From positions 1 to 14,961 of the forward strand of contig UQZS01000046.1 in NCBI GenBank assembly GCA_900545625.1: DNA of 14,961 nt. The letters run 5' to 3'. Shown here in pieces: positions 1-6,960 of the stretch. This DNA is from an uncultured Oscillospiraceae bacterium (GTDB lineage Bacteria > Bacillota > Clostridia > Oscillospirales > Acutalibacteraceae). Under the pieces are notes generated by a model. The model was not told where the DNA came from. It did not search any database and saw only the letters and a list, made by a program, of their open reading frames with translations. Position numbers and translations under genes: made by a program. Numbering within the stretch: position 1 is the first letter of the stretch; each line of letters opens with the position of its first letter.

Positions 1-277
1 GCTTAACACCGCAAAGCGTACCGTCGTGCGCCGTTGCGCGGCAGATCCGTTCAAAGAAGCGGTATAAAAGCAGGCTCTGCACACCGTCCGCGCCGGAAAG
101 CCCCGATACGAACAAAACCGATTCTCCCGACGCATCGCCCGCAGACAGCGCAAAGATCGCGCGCTTCGAGACCGTCCTGCCGAGCACCGAAATGGCGGCA
201 AACGGATACTTATTCAGCAGCTGCGCGCAAAGCCGCTTGGCATATGGGTAAGTAAAAGGTTCGTACTCGACCGACAT
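1..277 (-). CDS. M14-like zinc carboxypeptidase, N-terminal part (runs off the left edge); possible inactive homologue
   Basis: An open frame without stops reads leftward from an ATG at 277 to the window edge, giving 92 residues. GGAG lies about 6 bases upstream of the ATG on this strand, which supports the start. Residues 22-45 (LNKYPFAAISVLGRTVSKRA, then IFALS) match the opening of short clostridial M14 peptidases, where YPF and GxSxxGR precede the first strand. Residues 53-75 (SVLFVSGLSGADGVQSLL...) align with the family segment that normally carries the HxxE zinc ligands, usually written as FHGxEW. Here the four positions read S61-G-A-D64, so both the zinc His and the Glu are missing. Active relatives cut gamma-D-Glu-diamino acid bonds in murein peptides. 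This protein may be a non-catalytic member or have another role. It is divergent to the Nudix gene. The family call rests on the N-terminal pattern only, because the catalytic C-terminal part is outside the window. Confidence 0.6.
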   Translation of the reverse strand, partial: MSVEYEPFTYPYAKRLCAQLLNKYPFAAISVLGRTVSKRAIFALSAGDASGESVLFVSGLSGADGVQSLLLYRFFERICRATAHDGTLCGVK

Positions 278-356
278 ACAAAACTCCAACTTTCCGGCGA
301 TAACTTGTGGGGCAAGTCCCACATTTCACATATATGCAAAGGAGGCCGCAATTAGT

Positions 357-902
357 ATGGATCTGACGGAAAAAACGCTCGGCAAATCCTACATTTACAA
401 AGGACGCATTATCAATATGCGCGTGGACGACGCTATGCTTCCCGACGGCAGGACTGCAAAGCGCGAGGTCGTCGAACATCCGGGTGGCGTATGCATTGCC
501 GCGCTGACCGAACAAAGGGAGCTTTTGTTCGTCGAGCAGTTCCGCTACCCTTACAGCGAGGTCGTTCTCGAGCTGCCCGCCGGCAAGCTCGAATACGGCG
601 AGGATCCGTTGGAAGCGGGCAAGCGGGAACTGCAGGAGGAAACGGGCGCCGCCGCAAAGGAGTATCGATCCCTCGGGAAGCTGTATCCCACGCCCGGCTA
701 CTGCGGTGAGATCATCCACCTGTATCTGGCAACAGACCTCACCTTTTCGGCGCAGCACCCCGATGATGACGAATTTTTAGAGCTGCGCCGCATCCCGCTT
801 GCCGAGGCGTTCCAAATGGTCATGGAAAATAAAATTGCCGATGCGAAAACGCAGGTCGGCATCTTAAAAACCTATCAGCTGGTACGGGAGGGCTTGGTAT
901 GA
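357..902 (+). CDS. nudF: ADP-ribose pyrophosphatase, Nudix hydrolase
   Basis: This 181-residue protein is predicted to hydrolyse ADP-ribose to AMP and ribose 5-phosphate in the cytosol, a clean-up step for reactive NAD breakdown products. The Nudix box is complete at residues 76-98: G76, E82, then REL at 90-92, EE at 94-95 and G97, matching GX5EX7REUXEEXGU. The following LYPTPGYCGEIIHLYLA stretch (about 109-125) has the proline after the box and the Glu that mark the ADP-ribose subfamily. The length is normal for the family. AAGGAGG at 339-345 precedes the ATG by 11 bases, a slightly long spacing. The stop overlaps the maf start by four bases (ATGA), so the two genes are likely translationally coupled. 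ADP-ribose specificity is inferred from motif and family, and other sugar nucleotides are possible. Confidence 0.9.
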   Translation: MDLTEKTLGKSYIYKGRIINMRVDDAMLPDGRTAKREVVEHPGGVCIAALTEQRELLFVEQFRYPYSEVVLELPAGKLEYGEDPLEAGKRELQEETGAAAKEYRSLGKLYPTPGYCGEIIHLYLATDLTFSAQHPDDDEFLELRRIPLAEAFQMVMENKIADAKTQVGILKTYQLVREGLV

Positions 903-1453
903 TTTTAGTGCTCGCTTCCGCTTCGCCGCGCCGCGCGGACATCCTGCGGCAGGGCGGGTATTCGTTCGTAACGCGCGCCTCACAAGCAGATGAGAACATA
1001 CCCGCAGCGCTTTCCCCCGCCGCGGCGGTGCGCCGCTTGGCACGCCGCAAGGGACAGGCGGTGGACTGCGGCCCCGGCGAGGTGGTGCTGGCCGCCGACA
1101 CGGTGGTCGTCTGCGCCGGGCAGATCTTGGGCAAGCCCGAAAACGACGCGGATGCCACACGGATGCTGCGCCTGCTCTCCGGACGCACGCACCATGTTTA
1201 CACAGGCGTTTACATCACGGACGGCTCACGCGAGACGCTGTTTTACGAACGCAGCGCCGTCACCTTTTATCCGCTCTCGCCTTCGCAGATCGAAACCTAT
1301 GTGCGCACACGCGAGCCGTTGGACAAAGCGGGCGGATACGCCATCCAGGGGCGTGGAGCGCTGCTGGTGCGCCGCGTGGCCGGGGATTATCTGAACATCG
1401 TTGGGCTGCCGCTTGCGCGCACGGCGCGGGAGCTTGAGGCATATGGGTTCTGA
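899..1453 (+). CDS. maf: Maf family nucleotide pyrophosphatase (dTTP/UTP type)
   Basis: Maf proteins hydrolyse non-canonical or excess nucleoside triphosphates to monophosphates and act as house-cleaning enzymes linked to septum formation. At 184 residues this one has the normal length. Visible motifs are ASASPRR (6-12), DE (31-32), AADTVV with the catalytic Asp at 67, and GKPEND with Lys79. SGRTHHVYTGV (94-104) and EPLDKAGGYAIQGRGA (139-154) follow, then GDYLNIVGLPL. The DKAGxYxIQGxGA block marks the YhdE-type dTTP/UTP pyrophosphatase branch. GGGAGG at 886-892, inside the end of nudF, is the ribosome site and fixes the ATG at 899. It is the second gene of the nudF-maf-patatin cluster, and the patatin gene starts 13 bases after its stop. 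Confidence 0.93.
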   Translation: MILVLASASPRRADILRQGGYSFVTRASQADENIPAALSPAAAVRRLARRKGQAVDCGPGEVVLAADTVVVCAGQILGKPENDADATRMLRLLSGRTHHVYTGVYITDGSRETLFYERSAVTFYPLSPSQIETYVRTREPLDKAGGYAIQGRGALLVRRVAGDYLNIVGLPLARTARELEAYGF

Positions 1454-1466
1454 GGAAGGAAGTTGA

Positions 1467-2321
1467 ATGCATATGAAAACCGGGCTTGTGCTGGAGGGCG
1501 GCGGGATGCGAGGCATCTACACCGTCGGGGTATTGGACGCGCTTTTGGACAACGATGTGCATTTCGATTACTGCATCGGTGTTTCGGCGGGCGCGGGCAA
1601 CGCAGTCTCGTACCTGTCGGGGCAGCGCGGCAGAGGGCTTCGCGTCAACACGCAGTACGTCAAAGATAAGCGGTACATCGGCATTGACCCGATCCTGCAT
1701 AAGAAGTCCGTGTTCGGGCTGGATTTCATCTACGACACCATCCCGCAGGAACTCGACCCCTTTGACTATGATGCGTTTTTCCGCGATAAAACGGAATTCT
1801 ATGCCGTGGTGACCGATGCCGAAACGGGCGAGGCGGTGTATTTCGGCAAGGACAAGCTCGTGGGCACGGATTTCACCCCGCTGAAGGCCTCGGCGGCGCT
1901 GCCGATGTTCACGCCGCCCGTGGAATTTGAGGGACGCAAATATTTTGACGGCGGCGCGGCGGATTCCATCCCCGTCGAACGCGCGCTGAAAGACGGCTGC
2001 GACCGCCTTCTGATCGTGCGCACGAGGCCGCGCGATTATGTTAAAAAGCCCGAATCCCTGCGGCATGTGTATACGCGCGTGCTGCGCGAGTATCCGAACA
2101 TGATCACGACGCTCGACACACGGCACCTGCGCTACAACGAATCCCTGCGGCTGTGCCGTGAACTGGAGGAGGCGGGCAAAGCGGTCGTCATCGCGCCCGA
2201 ATACCCGCTTTCCGTGGACAAGTTCAGCACCGACACCGAAAAACTCGAGCACTGCTATTACGAAGGGCTGCGCGACGCCAAGCATGTCATGGCGAATATT
2301 TTAAAGCTTGTAGGGAAATAA
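1467..2321 (+). CDS. Patatin-like phospholipase/acyl hydrolase, YjjU-type
   Basis: This predicted serine esterase of 284 residues has the Ser-Asp dyad of patatins. The glycine-rich oxyanion-hole loop GGGMRG lies at 11-16, the nucleophile elbow is GVSAG with Ser40, and the dyad Asp is D161 in FDGGAADSIP. The segments SYLSGQRGRGLR and DKRYIGIDPILHKKSVFGL... are characteristic of the bacterial YjjU/RssA-like branch. No signal peptide or membrane segment is seen, so it probably acts at the cytosolic face of the membrane. The true substrate is unknown, with phospholipid or lysophospholipid acyl esters likely by family. AGGAAGGA at 1453-1460 supports the ATG at 1467. A second in-frame ATG at 1473 is equally usable and would remove two residues. 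It is the last gene of its cluster and is followed by a terminator hairpin. Confidence 0.88.
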   Translation: MHMKTGLVLEGGGMRGIYTVGVLDALLDNDVHFDYCIGVSAGAGNAVSYLSGQRGRGLRVNTQYVKDKRYIGIDPILHKKSVFGLDFIYDTIPQELDPFDYDAFFRDKTEFYAVVTDAETGEAVYFGKDKLVGTDFTPLKASAALPMFTPPVEFEGRKYFDGGAADSIPVERALKDGCDRLLIVRTRPRDYVKKPESLRHVYTRVLREYPNMITTLDTRHLRYNESLRLCRELEEAGKAVVIAPEYPLSVDKFSTDTEKLEHCYYEGLRDAKHVMANILKLVGK

Positions 2322-2329
2322 TGGTTTTG

Positions 2330-2363
2330 ACGGGATGCTCCTGCGGGCATCCCGTTGCTTCTT
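2330..2363 (+). terminator. Hairpin terminator after the patatin gene
   Basis: A perfect stem of nine base pairs (ACGGGATGC at 2330-2338, GCATCCCGT at 2347-2355) with an eight-base loop starts eight bases after the patatin stop. The downstream tract TTGCTTCTT is only moderately T-rich, so termination may be incomplete. The position between a gene end and a strong promoter supports the call. Confidence 0.75.
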
Positions 2364-2391
2364 AAGCTGTCGGGAAAATCCTTGAATACAT

Positions 2392-2420
2392 TTGACATCA
2401 GATGGGGAATACCTTATAAT
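2392..2420 (+). promoter_or_regulatory. Consensus sigma-A promoter for the ATP-grasp/racemase/asnB operon
   Basis: TTGACA at 2392-2397 and TATAAT at 2415-2420 are separated by exactly 17 bases. This is a full match to the housekeeping promoter consensus. Transcription should begin near 2427, leaving a short leader. No operator-like inverted repeat is obvious around it, so strong, largely constitutive expression is inferred. Confidence 0.88.
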
Positions 2421-2469
2421 AAATAGATAATACGAATGTCATAAAATGGAAAAGAAGGGCTTTTTGGAT

Positions 2470-3681
2470 ATGCAGTTTGCCGAACGTGAATTTTTACCCG
2501 TCATTTTGGGCGCGGACATTACCGCTTACTCGCTCGCGCGCAGCTTTCATGAGGAATACGGTGTGAAATCGCTGGTTTTGAGCATGGCAAGGGGCGGCTA
2601 CATCGCCAATTCCGACATCATCGAAAACCGTGTGTTCCCCGGTCTTGAAAACAAGGAGGTGCTCATCGAGCACCTTTTAGAGGTCGGCAGGGAATTTGAG
2701 GGGAAAAAGAAGCTCATCGTGCTCGGCTGCGGGGACTGGTACGTCCGCGCGCTCATCGAGAGCAAGGCGGTGCTGGAGCCGTATTACATCGTCCCCTACA
2801 TCAATGAAGATCTGCTCAACGAGATCGTTTTGAAGGACAAGTTCTACGAGATCTTTGAGGAACTGGGGCTTGACTACCCCAAGACCTATGTCTACGAATG
2901 CGGCAAGGAAAACGACCTGCAATTCGACTTTGACTACCCCGTCATCGCCAAGCCCGCGAACAGTGCGAAATACCACTATGCAAAGTTCCCCGGCAAGCGC
3001 AAGGTGTTCAGTTTTGACGACGAAGCGTCTTTGCGCGAGATGCTCGGCAATTTAGAGCAGTCGAGCTATGACTACAAATTCCTCATTCAGGACAAGATCC
3101 CCGGTGATGACACCTATATGCGCGTTTTGACCTGCTACTGCGACCGCAATTCCAAGGTGCGCTTTGCAGCGCTTGGGCGCACACTCCTCGAAGATCACAC
3201 GCCGACCGCCATCGGCAACCCCGTTGCGATCATCAACGAGGTCAACCCCGACATCGTAGCGGCGGCGACCAAGTTCTTAGAGCACATCGGCTATGTCGGC
3301 TTTGCAAATTTCGACATCAAATACGACCGCCGCGACGGGAAATACAAATTCTTTGAGATCAATGTGCGCTTGGGACGCAGCAACTTCTATGTGACGGGCA
3401 GCGGCTTCAACGCCGTTAAGTGGATCGTGGATGACTATATCTACGACAGTCTGCCCGAATACACCGTGGCGGACAACATCTGCCTTTACACGGTCGTGCC
3501 CAAGGGTGTGATCATGAAGTATGTCTCCGACCCGGAATTAAAGGCGCAGGCAAAGGCGCTTTATAAGGCGAAAAAGGTTTCGTCGCCGCTGTTTTACAAG
3601 GCGGACAAAAATCTCAAGCACCGCTTTTACGCAACGGCGGCGTTCTTCAATCAATACCGTAAATTCAAGAAGTACTTTTAA
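2470..3681 (+). CDS. ATP-grasp carboxylate-amine ligase, D-aspartate ligase type
   Basis: This is a predicted ATP-dependent ligase of 403 residues. By family it activates the carboxylate of D-Asp and links it to the side-chain amine of residue 3 in peptidoglycan precursors (the Enterococcus faecium Aslfm type). The N-terminal PreATP-grasp part carries FLPVILGADITAYSLARSFHEEYG. ATP-grasp features counted from this start are PVIAKP with Lys161, IQDKIPGDD (206-214), LLEDHTPTAIGN and GFANFDIKYDRRDGKYKFFE. FEINVRLGRSNF supplies the metal ligands E296 and N298. The order FANFD..KYD..DG.YK.FEIN is very close to that subfamily as I remember it. An ATG at 2446 would add eight residues but has no ribosome site, whereas GAAGGG at 2454-2459 fits the ATG at 2470. 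A racemase lies 18 bases downstream and supports D-amino acid use. Another amino acid substrate remains possible. Confidence 0.82.
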   Translation: MQFAEREFLPVILGADITAYSLARSFHEEYGVKSLVLSMARGGYIANSDIIENRVFPGLENKEVLIEHLLEVGREFEGKKKLIVLGCGDWYVRALIESKAVLEPYYIVPYINEDLLNEIVLKDKFYEIFEELGLDYPKTYVYECGKENDLQFDFDYPVIAKPANSAKYHYAKFPGKRKVFSFDDEASLREMLGNLEQSSYDYKFLIQDKIPGDDTYMRVLTCYCDRNSKVRFAALGRTLLEDHTPTAIGNPVAIINEVNPDIVAAATKFLEHIGYVGFANFDIKYDRRDGKYKFFEINVRLGRSNFYVTGSGFNAVKWIVDDYIYDSLPEYTVADNICLYTVVPKGVIMKYVSDPELKAQAKALYKAKKVSSPLFYKADKNLKHRFYATAAFFNQYRKFKKYF

Positions 3682-3699
3682 GACGGAGAAGGGTTTTCC

Positions 3700-4416
3700 A
3701 TGCAGGAAAAAGTTTTGGGCGTGCTCGGCGGCGTAGGCCCTTTGGCGACCATCTATTTTGCCGATCTCGTCATCAAGATGACCGAGGCGAAGACCGATCA
3801 GGAGCACATTCCCATGGTCATTTTGAACCATGCGTCCATCCCCGACCGCACGGCGTATATTTTGGACAACTCCAAGCCCGACCCCCTGCCCGTGATGATC
3901 GCAGATGCAAAACGCTTGCAGCAGGACGGGTGCAGCTGTATCGTCATCCCCTGCAACACGGCGCACTACTTTTACGACGCCATGCAGGAAAGTGTGGACA
4001 TCCCCATTCTCAATATTTTGGAGGAGACCGTCTCCTATGCCGAAAAAACCGTGCCGAATTTACGGTGCATCGGCATCCTTGCGACCGAGGGCACGGTCGT
4101 CTCGGGCGCGTACCAAAGCGTTATCCAAAAGCACAATCTCGACTACCGCCTGCCGACCAAAGAGGATCAGGCTTCGCTGATGCACATCATCTACGACCAG
4201 GTCAAGGCGGGAGAAAAAGCGGATATCTGCGAATTTTTGCGCATTGTCGGTGCGCTTAAAAAAGCAGGCTGCGACGCCGTGGTGCTCGGCTGTACGGAAT
4301 TGTCGATCATCCGCAAGGATTTTGACCTTATGCAGCCCGACATCGTGGATTCCATGGAATGCTTAGCGCGCGCGAGCATCCTGTTCTGCGGCAAAAAAAT
4401 CAAGGAACCGAGCTGA
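3700..4416 (+). CDS. Aspartate/glutamate racemase family protein, probable aspartate racemase
   Basis: This 238-residue, PLP-independent racemase interconverts L- and D-aspartate (or glutamate) with two cysteines, one deprotonating each enantiomer. Both are present: Cys85 in IPCNTAHYF and Cys198 in LGCTELS. The N-terminal GVLGGVGPLATIYFADL is the typical aspartate racemase opening, and the length is normal. GGAGAAGGG at 3685-3693 precedes the ATG. The gene sits 18 bases behind the ATP-grasp ligase, which suggests it supplies that enzyme with D-Asp. Glutamate racemase (MurI) is less likely because the GGVGPLAT pattern belongs to the aspartate branch. Seven-base complementary arms (4404-4410 and 4417-4423) flank the stop codon. 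Confidence 0.88.
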   Translation: MQEKVLGVLGGVGPLATIYFADLVIKMTEAKTDQEHIPMVILNHASIPDRTAYILDNSKPDPLPVMIADAKRLQQDGCSCIVIPCNTAHYFYDAMQESVDIPILNILEETVSYAEKTVPNLRCIGILATEGTVVSGAYQSVIQKHNLDYRLPTKEDQASLMHIIYDQVKAGEKADICEFLRIVGALKKAGCDAVVLGCTELSIIRKDFDLMQPDIVDSMECLARASILFCGKKIKEPS

Positions 4417-4423
4417 CGGTTCC
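4404..4423 (+). other. Hairpin spanning the racemase stop codon
   Basis: GGAACCG (4404-4410) can pair with CGGTTCC (4417-4423) around a six-base loop containing the TGA stop. There is no T tract, so it is not a standard terminator. It could be an mRNA processing or stability element, or chance. Confidence 0.35.
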
Positions 4424-4448
4424 GTCAACATAACGAGGTAAACGGACT

Positions 4449-6293
4449 ATGTGCGGATTTGTAGGCTTTCTTAACGATACGCCCGATACAACAAAAAATG
4501 AAGCGGTGGTGCGCGCCATGGCGGCGCGCATTACGCACCGCGGGCCCGATCAGGAAGACTATTATGTAGACGATAAGGTGTCGCTGGGCTTTCGGAGACT
4601 GAGCATCATCGACCTTGCCGGCGGCAGCCAGCCCATTACGAACGAGGACGGCACAAAGGTGCTGGTTTTCAACGGTGAAATTTACAACTTCCAGCCTCTG
4701 CGGGAAAAACTGCTCGAAAAAGGGCATGTCTTTAAGACCCGCACCGACTCCGAGGTGCTGCTGCACGGCTACGAGGAATGGGGCAAAGACCTGCTTATGA
4801 AGCTGCGCGGCATGTTCGCCTTTGTCATTTGGGACAAAGCGGAAAACCGCCTGTTCGGCGCGCGCGATATTTTCGGCATCAAGCCGTTTTTCTATTATTT
4901 AAACGAGGGAAACTTTCTGTTTGCCTCCGAAATCAAGGCTTTTCTCAACAACCCGCTGTTCAAAAAGGAGCTCAACGAGGAACGCCTGCCCGAATACCTG
5001 TGCTTCGAGTATATCCCGAATACGGAAACGCTGTTCAAGCACGTCTACAAAATGGAGCCGGGCGCCTATTTCACCTGGCAGGACGGGCGCTTTGAGACGG
5101 CGCGCTATTACACGCCCGAATACGACATCGACAATGAAAAGTCCCTTGCCGAGTGGGAAACGCTGATCGACGAGACGTTCCGCGACTCGACCGCTGCGCA
5201 CGGCATCGCCGACGTCGAGGTCGGCTGCTTCCTTTCGAGCGGCGTGGATTCGAGCTACGTCGTGCACGAAATGGCGAAACGCAACCGTGTGCGCACTTTT
5301 TCCGTAGGCTATGCCGAGGAAAAATATTCGGAGCTTTCCTCTGCCGAGGAATTTGCCAAGACCGAGGGCGTGCTGAATTTCACAAAGAAAATCACGGCTC
5401 AAGAGTATTTCGACGCCACGCCCGCCGTACAGTATTATATGGATGAACCGCTGCCGAACCCCTCGGCCATCGCGCTGTATTTCCTCGCGAAATTGGCAAG
5501 CGAGCAGGTCAAGGTCGTGCTTTCCGGCGAAGGGGCGGACGAACTGTTCGGCGGCTACCACTATTACCGTGAACCGCTTGATTTTGAGAAGTACATGCGT
5601 TTGCCGCTGTCCCTGCGCCGCGCTTTGGCGGGGCTTGCATCTAAAATGCCGAATTTCCACGGCAAGCGTTTTTTGATGCGCGGGCAGTTCCCCATTGAAA
5701 AACGGTATATCCGCAACAATTACGTCTACCGCCATGCGGAAGTCAATAAAGTTCTGGCACAGCCCGTGGACGCGCCGGACCCTTCGGAATTTACCAAGCC
5801 CTATTTTGACGAGGTGAAAAACGAGGACGACATCACCAAAATGCAGTATGCGGACATCCGAACCTGGCTTGTGCAGGACATCCTCGTCAAAGCCGACCGC
5901 ATGAGCATGGCGAATTCTTTGGAGCTGCGTGTACCCTTCCTTGACCGCGAGATGCTGCGGCTCGCGCTGCAGATCCCCTCGAAATACCGTGTCAACCAAG
6001 AGTCGACCAAGGTCGCCCTGCGCGGCGCCGCGGCAAAGCGGCTGCCCGAAAAAACGGCAAAAATGCGCAAAACCGGTTTCTTAACGCCGCTCAACGACTG
6101 GCTGCGCCGCGACGAATTTTACGCGCGCGTCAAAGAAACATTTGAAAGCGAGACCGCAAAGCGTTTTTTCAATACGGACTTTATTCTGAAACTTCTCGAC
6201 GACCACAAGGCCGGTACGGCGCACAACATGAAAAAAATCTGGTCGATCTACTGCTTCTTGCTCTGGTACGAAGCCTATTTCATTCAAAACTGA
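4449..6293 (+). CDS. asnB: Glutamine-hydrolysing asparagine synthetase (AsnB family)
   Basis: This 614-residue amidotransferase uses glutamine and ATP to amidate a carboxylate, classically Asp to Asn. The class II glutaminase domain (about 1-190) begins MCGFVGF with nucleophile Cys2 exposed after Met removal, and contains ITHRGPD, RRLSIIDL and FNGEIYN (74-80). The synthetase domain carries the PP-loop SSGVDSS (263-269), GEGADELFGG (from 360), then ADRMSMANSLELRVPFLDRE. All catalytic motifs look intact. GAGGT at 4435-4439 lies about nine bases before the ATG. Some AsnB-family members amidate peptidoglycan (D-Asp bridges in Lactococcus, diaminopimelate in Lactobacillus). Its position directly after a D-Asp ligase and racemase makes a wall role plausible here, but ordinary asparagine synthesis cannot be excluded from sequence. 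Confidence 0.92.
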   Translation: MCGFVGFLNDTPDTTKNEAVVRAMAARITHRGPDQEDYYVDDKVSLGFRRLSIIDLAGGSQPITNEDGTKVLVFNGEIYNFQPLREKLLEKGHVFKTRTDSEVLLHGYEEWGKDLLMKLRGMFAFVIWDKAENRLFGARDIFGIKPFFYYLNEGNFLFASEIKAFLNNPLFKKELNEERLPEYLCFEYIPNTETLFKHVYKMEPGAYFTWQDGRFETARYYTPEYDIDNEKSLAEWETLIDETFRDSTAAHGIADVEVGCFLSSGVDSSYVVHEMAKRNRVRTFSVGYAEEKYSELSSAEEFAKTEGVLNFTKKITAQEYFDATPAVQYYMDEPLPNPSAIALYFLAKLASEQVKVVLSGEGADELFGGYHYYREPLDFEKYMRLPLSLRRALAGLASKMPNFHGKRFLMRGQFPIEKRYIRNNYVYRHAEVNKVLAQPVDAPDPSEFTKPYFDEVKNEDDITKMQYADIRTWLVQDILVKADRMSMANSLELRVPFLDREMLRLALQIPSKYRVNQESTKVALRGAAAKRLPEKTAKMRKTGFLTPLNDWLRRDEFYARVKETFESETAKRFFNTDFILKLLDDHKAGTAHNMKKIWSIYCFLLWYEAYFIQN

Positions 6294-6318
6294 CCGCTGC
6301 ACGACAAGGGGGCGCTTT

Positions 6319-6936
6319 ATGAAGATCATCGATATTTCCAATGACCTGCTTACGGCGGAGGTCTATGCAGGCGACCCCGTGCCCGAACTGCACGCGCTCA
6401 AATCCTTGGAAAACGGCGACCGCTATAACCTCAACGCCCTGTACGCCGGGCTGCATAACGGCACGCACATCGACGCGCCGCTGCATTTTCTCGACGGCGG
6501 GGCGGACGCCGCACATGTGCCTTTGGACGTATGCATCGGCCCGTGCCGCGTTTTAGAAGTCACGCCCGGCATCATCACGGGCGAGGTCGTCGAAAATTCC
6601 TTCCCGCGCGGGTGCGAGCGTCTGCTTTTGAAATCCTCGGGAAGAGCGTTCATCCATGAAACCGCCGCGCAGGCGATGACCTATTACGGCTGTAAGCTCG
6701 TAGGTACGGATGCATTGAGCATTGACCCTGATTACGACGAGACCGGGGCTGCACACTGCGCGTTCCTGCGGGAGAACGTCGTGATCTTAGAGGGGCTCAA
6801 CCTCGCTTCGGTACACAACGGGGAATATTTCCTGATCGCGCCGCCCGTCAAAATCGGTGAGGCGGAGGCGGCTTTTACACGCGCCGTGCTCGTTTCGGAT
6901 TATATTTTTTGGAGCGGCAAATCCCCGCTCGCCTGA
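6319..6936 (+). CDS. Cyclase-family metal-dependent hydrolase (kynurenine formamidase-like fold)
   Basis: This 205-residue protein belongs to the family that includes bacterial arylformamidase KynB and putative polyketide cyclases. The defining metal-binding motif HxGTHxDxPxHF is intact at 46-57 (His46, His50, Asp52, His56). A later AHCAFL and VILEGL pair (about residues 157-172) supplies the conserved C-terminal His and Glu. The opening KIIDISNDL is also typical. No tryptophan-degradation gene is nearby, so a kynurenine role is not supported by context and the substrate is unknown. A GGGGG ribosome site precedes the ATG, 25 bases after asnB, consistent with co-transcription. The protein is soluble, with no signal peptide seen. 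Confidence 0.82.
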   Translation: MKIIDISNDLLTAEVYAGDPVPELHALKSLENGDRYNLNALYAGLHNGTHIDAPLHFLDGGADAAHVPLDVCIGPCRVLEVTPGIITGEVVENSFPRGCERLLLKSSGRAFIHETAAQAMTYYGCKLVGTDALSIDPDYDETGAAHCAFLRENVVILEGLNLASVHNGEYFLIAPPVKIGEAEAAFTRAVLVSDYIFWSGKSPLA

Positions 6937-6960
6937 GAAGAAAGGGACAACGCAACGCTT

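Noticed and set aside
303..322. Two overlapping short inverted repeats (ACTTG/CAAGT and GTGGG/CCCAC) between the divergent first genes
   Set aside because: Five-pair stems are too short to call an operator or riboswitch, and no convincing promoter pair could be placed beside them.
1260..2285. Long open frame on the minus strand opposite maf and the patatin gene (341 codons)
   Set aside because: Its translation has no family motif and the plus-strand genes here are clear. GC-rich codon use often leaves the opposite frame open.
4510..4530. Eight-pair inverted repeat early in asnB (TGCGCGCC/GGCGCGCA)
   Set aside because: It falls in codons for a conserved-looking Val-Arg-Ala-Met-Ala-Ala-Arg stretch and is well explained by GC-rich codon choice.
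4899..5999. Long minus-strand open frame opposite asnB (366 codons)
   Set aside because: It lies fully within the well-supported asnB gene, has no recognisable domain and no convincing ribosome site.
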